The translations under genes were made by a program, and so were the position numbers. Shown piece by piece: positions 63,801-64,000 of a stretch of DNA of 64,000 nt. Location: NCBI GenBank assembly GCA_017615545.1, contig JAFZZY010000008.1, positions 1 to 64,000 on the forward strand, in the 5' to 3' direction. Origin of the DNA: Lachnospiraceae bacterium (GTDB lineage: Bacteria > Bacillota > Clostridia > Lachnospirales > Lachnospiraceae). Below the pieces are notes generated by a model. It was not told where the DNA came from. It did not search any database and saw nothing but the letters and a program-made list of their open reading frames with translations. Numbering within the stretch: position 1 is the first letter of the stretch; the number at the start of each line of letters is the position of its first letter.

Positions 63801-64000
63801 TCGCGGCCCTGCGTATCCGCGACCGCATGAACGAAAACGGCGAGAACTGCAATAAGCGTGTCATCCAGAGCTCCGCGTTTAAGCGCGTGGTGTTCACGAA
63901 GGAGATGGTGAAGGATTACACCATCCTCTGTCCGCAGATGACTCCCATCCATTTCGACATTTTGTCCGCGGCGCTGAAGTCGACCGGTCTGAATGTCGAG
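60821..64000 (+). CDS. 2-hydroxyacyl-CoA dehydratase activase, double-domain, 3' end outside window
   Basis: At least 1060 residues, open to the window edge. Two BadF/BcrA-type ATPase domains: one from [12 protein letters not shown] (about 11), with [10 protein letters not shown] and [11 protein letters not shown]; the second from [12 protein letters not shown] (about 337), with [10 protein letters not shown] and [14 protein letters not shown]2229 region follows from about 620 ([17 protein letters not shown]) and then an HgdB-like part ([15 protein letters not shown]). This is the long (about 1400-residue) activase form of Firmicutes. In the HgdC family, a dimer-bridging [4Fe-4S] cluster donates an electron to a dehydratase at the cost of ATP. 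No dehydratase gene is visible nearby. AGGAGG lies 9 nt before ATG 60821. It uses G/C-rich codons like its neighbours. Confidence 0.9.
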   Translation, partial: MSVLPQEKTYYLGIDIGSTTVKIAILDTDDHTILFSDYERHFANIQETLAELLKRGLDKLGPFHVLPVITGSGGLTLSKHLEVPFVQEVVAVSTSLKDYAPHCDVAIELGGEDAKIIYFTNGIEQRMNGICAGGTGSFIDQMASLLQTDASGLNAYAANYSNIYPIAARCGVFAKTDIQPLINEGATREDLAASIFQAVVNQTISGLACGKPIRGNVAFLGGPLHFLPELRAAFIRTLKLTGDAIIAPEHSHLFAAIGAAMNHAERDENGAFADGTVILDAQDLIERLSKGIKMDFEVKRMEPLFRDQEQYDRFRTRFENYCVKRDYLSTYKGNCFLGIDAGSTTTKVALVSDTGSLLYSFYSSNNGNPLATTIRAIKEIRELIPEGVTIAYSCSTGYGEALLKAALMLDEGEVETVAHFYAAKFFLPEVDCILDIGGQDMKCIKIKNNTVDSVLLNEACSSGCGSFIETFAKSLNYTVENFAKAALFAKHPTDLGTRCTVFMNSNVKQAQKEGADVADISAGLAYSVIRNALYKVIKLTDPKDLGKNIVVQGGTFYNDAVLRSFERISGCKAVRPDIAGIMGAFGAALIARERYVEGTKSSMLSLDDIINLEYKTTMTRCRGCTNACRLTINHFSGGRRYISGNRCEKGLGQEKKGSGVPNLFAYKNERIFGYEPLSEEEATRGVIGIPRVLNQYEDYPFWATFFKALKFRVILSPASTRKIYELGIESIPSESECYPAKLAHGHVEWLIQNGVKTIFYPCIPYERNEQKDANNHYNCPIVTSYAENIKNNVETLSQNHIRFINPFMAFTDEEVLTKRLVEVFDKEYHIPAGEVRRAAHAAWTELLQTRVDMQQKGEEVIEYLKQSGGRGIVLAGRPYHIDPEINHGIPELIASYGIAVLTEDSVSHLGKVDRPLIVMDQWMYHSRLYAAANYVKTTEFLDLIQLNSFGCGLDAVTTDAVDDILTRSGKIYTVLKIDEVNNLGAARIRIRSLIAALRIRDRMNENGENCNKRVIQSSAFKRVVFTKEMVKDYTILCPQMTPIHFDILSAALKSTGLNVE

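Overview
The window looks like the chromosome of an anaerobic, low-oxygen-tolerant Gram-positive bacterium of the Clostridia, most likely Lachnospiraceae-like. This rests on SLH-anchored and lipoprotein surface proteins, strong AGGAGG-type ribosome sites, consensus sigma-A promoters, a desulfoferrodoxin-type superoxide reductase, c-di-GMP proteins (GGDEF and HD-GYP) and a giant 2-hydroxyacyl-CoA dehydratase activase. No rRNA or tRNA gene is visible, so placement is inference. I read 54 protein genes, 51 of them on the minus strand; two are cut by the window ends.

Region by region: (1) 1-1.3 kb, the end-truncated gene of a solute-binding lipoprotein. (2) 1.4-9.7 kb, a probable operon read right to left: peroxiredoxin, MscS channel, a one-TM protein, LarE, two small membrane proteins, LarB, LarC, an FAD oxidoreductase and an SDR. 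This is a complete nickel-pincer cofactor assembly line without the racemase LarA. (3) 9.9-21.7 kb, five neighbouring genes for large secreted proteins that share 21 copies of an Ig-like repeat, combined with different modules (LRR, EF-hand, SLH, DUF6273-like, InlB-type). (4) 21.8-27.9 kb, HD hydrolase, zinc-ribbon protein, two serine hydrolases, a NUDIX-GNAT fusion, and a membrane protein whose original start region carries a stop codon. (5) 28-34.4 kb, a lipoprotein, two-component system and FtsX-type ABC exporter, with a likely regulator site. (6) 34.4-40.9 kb, ABC-2 transporter, EF-hand/LRR lipoprotein, HD-GYP protein, superoxide reductase, GGDEF protein. (7) 40.9-41.5 kb, a gene-free stretch with a strictly spaced array of short inverted repeats. 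(8) 41.5-47.5 kb, a group of drug-modification-like enzymes (two APH-like kinases, an ANT(6)-like protein, GNATs, a methyltransferase-NUDIX fusion, cupin, PAS). (9) 47.6-50.9 kb, a MarR regulator with a textbook operator/promoter, an AGCS symporter, and a paralogue of the broken membrane protein. (10) 51-60.6 kb, GMP synthase, phosphoglucomutase, purine permease, a second palindrome array, LysA-type decarboxylase, a Derlin/rhomboid-like protein and CorA. (11) 60.8-64 kb, the 5' part of the dehydratase activase.

The most unusual signals are the two intergenic arrays (41115-41449 and 56330-56732). Both consist of CTAA...TTAG inverted repeats recurring every 73-75 nt, close to seven helical turns. 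In the first, only the arms and spacing are conserved. The other main points are the Ig-repeat gene cluster, the LarA-less nickel-pincer operon, and the nonsense codon in the signal-peptide region of one of two paralogous membrane proteins.
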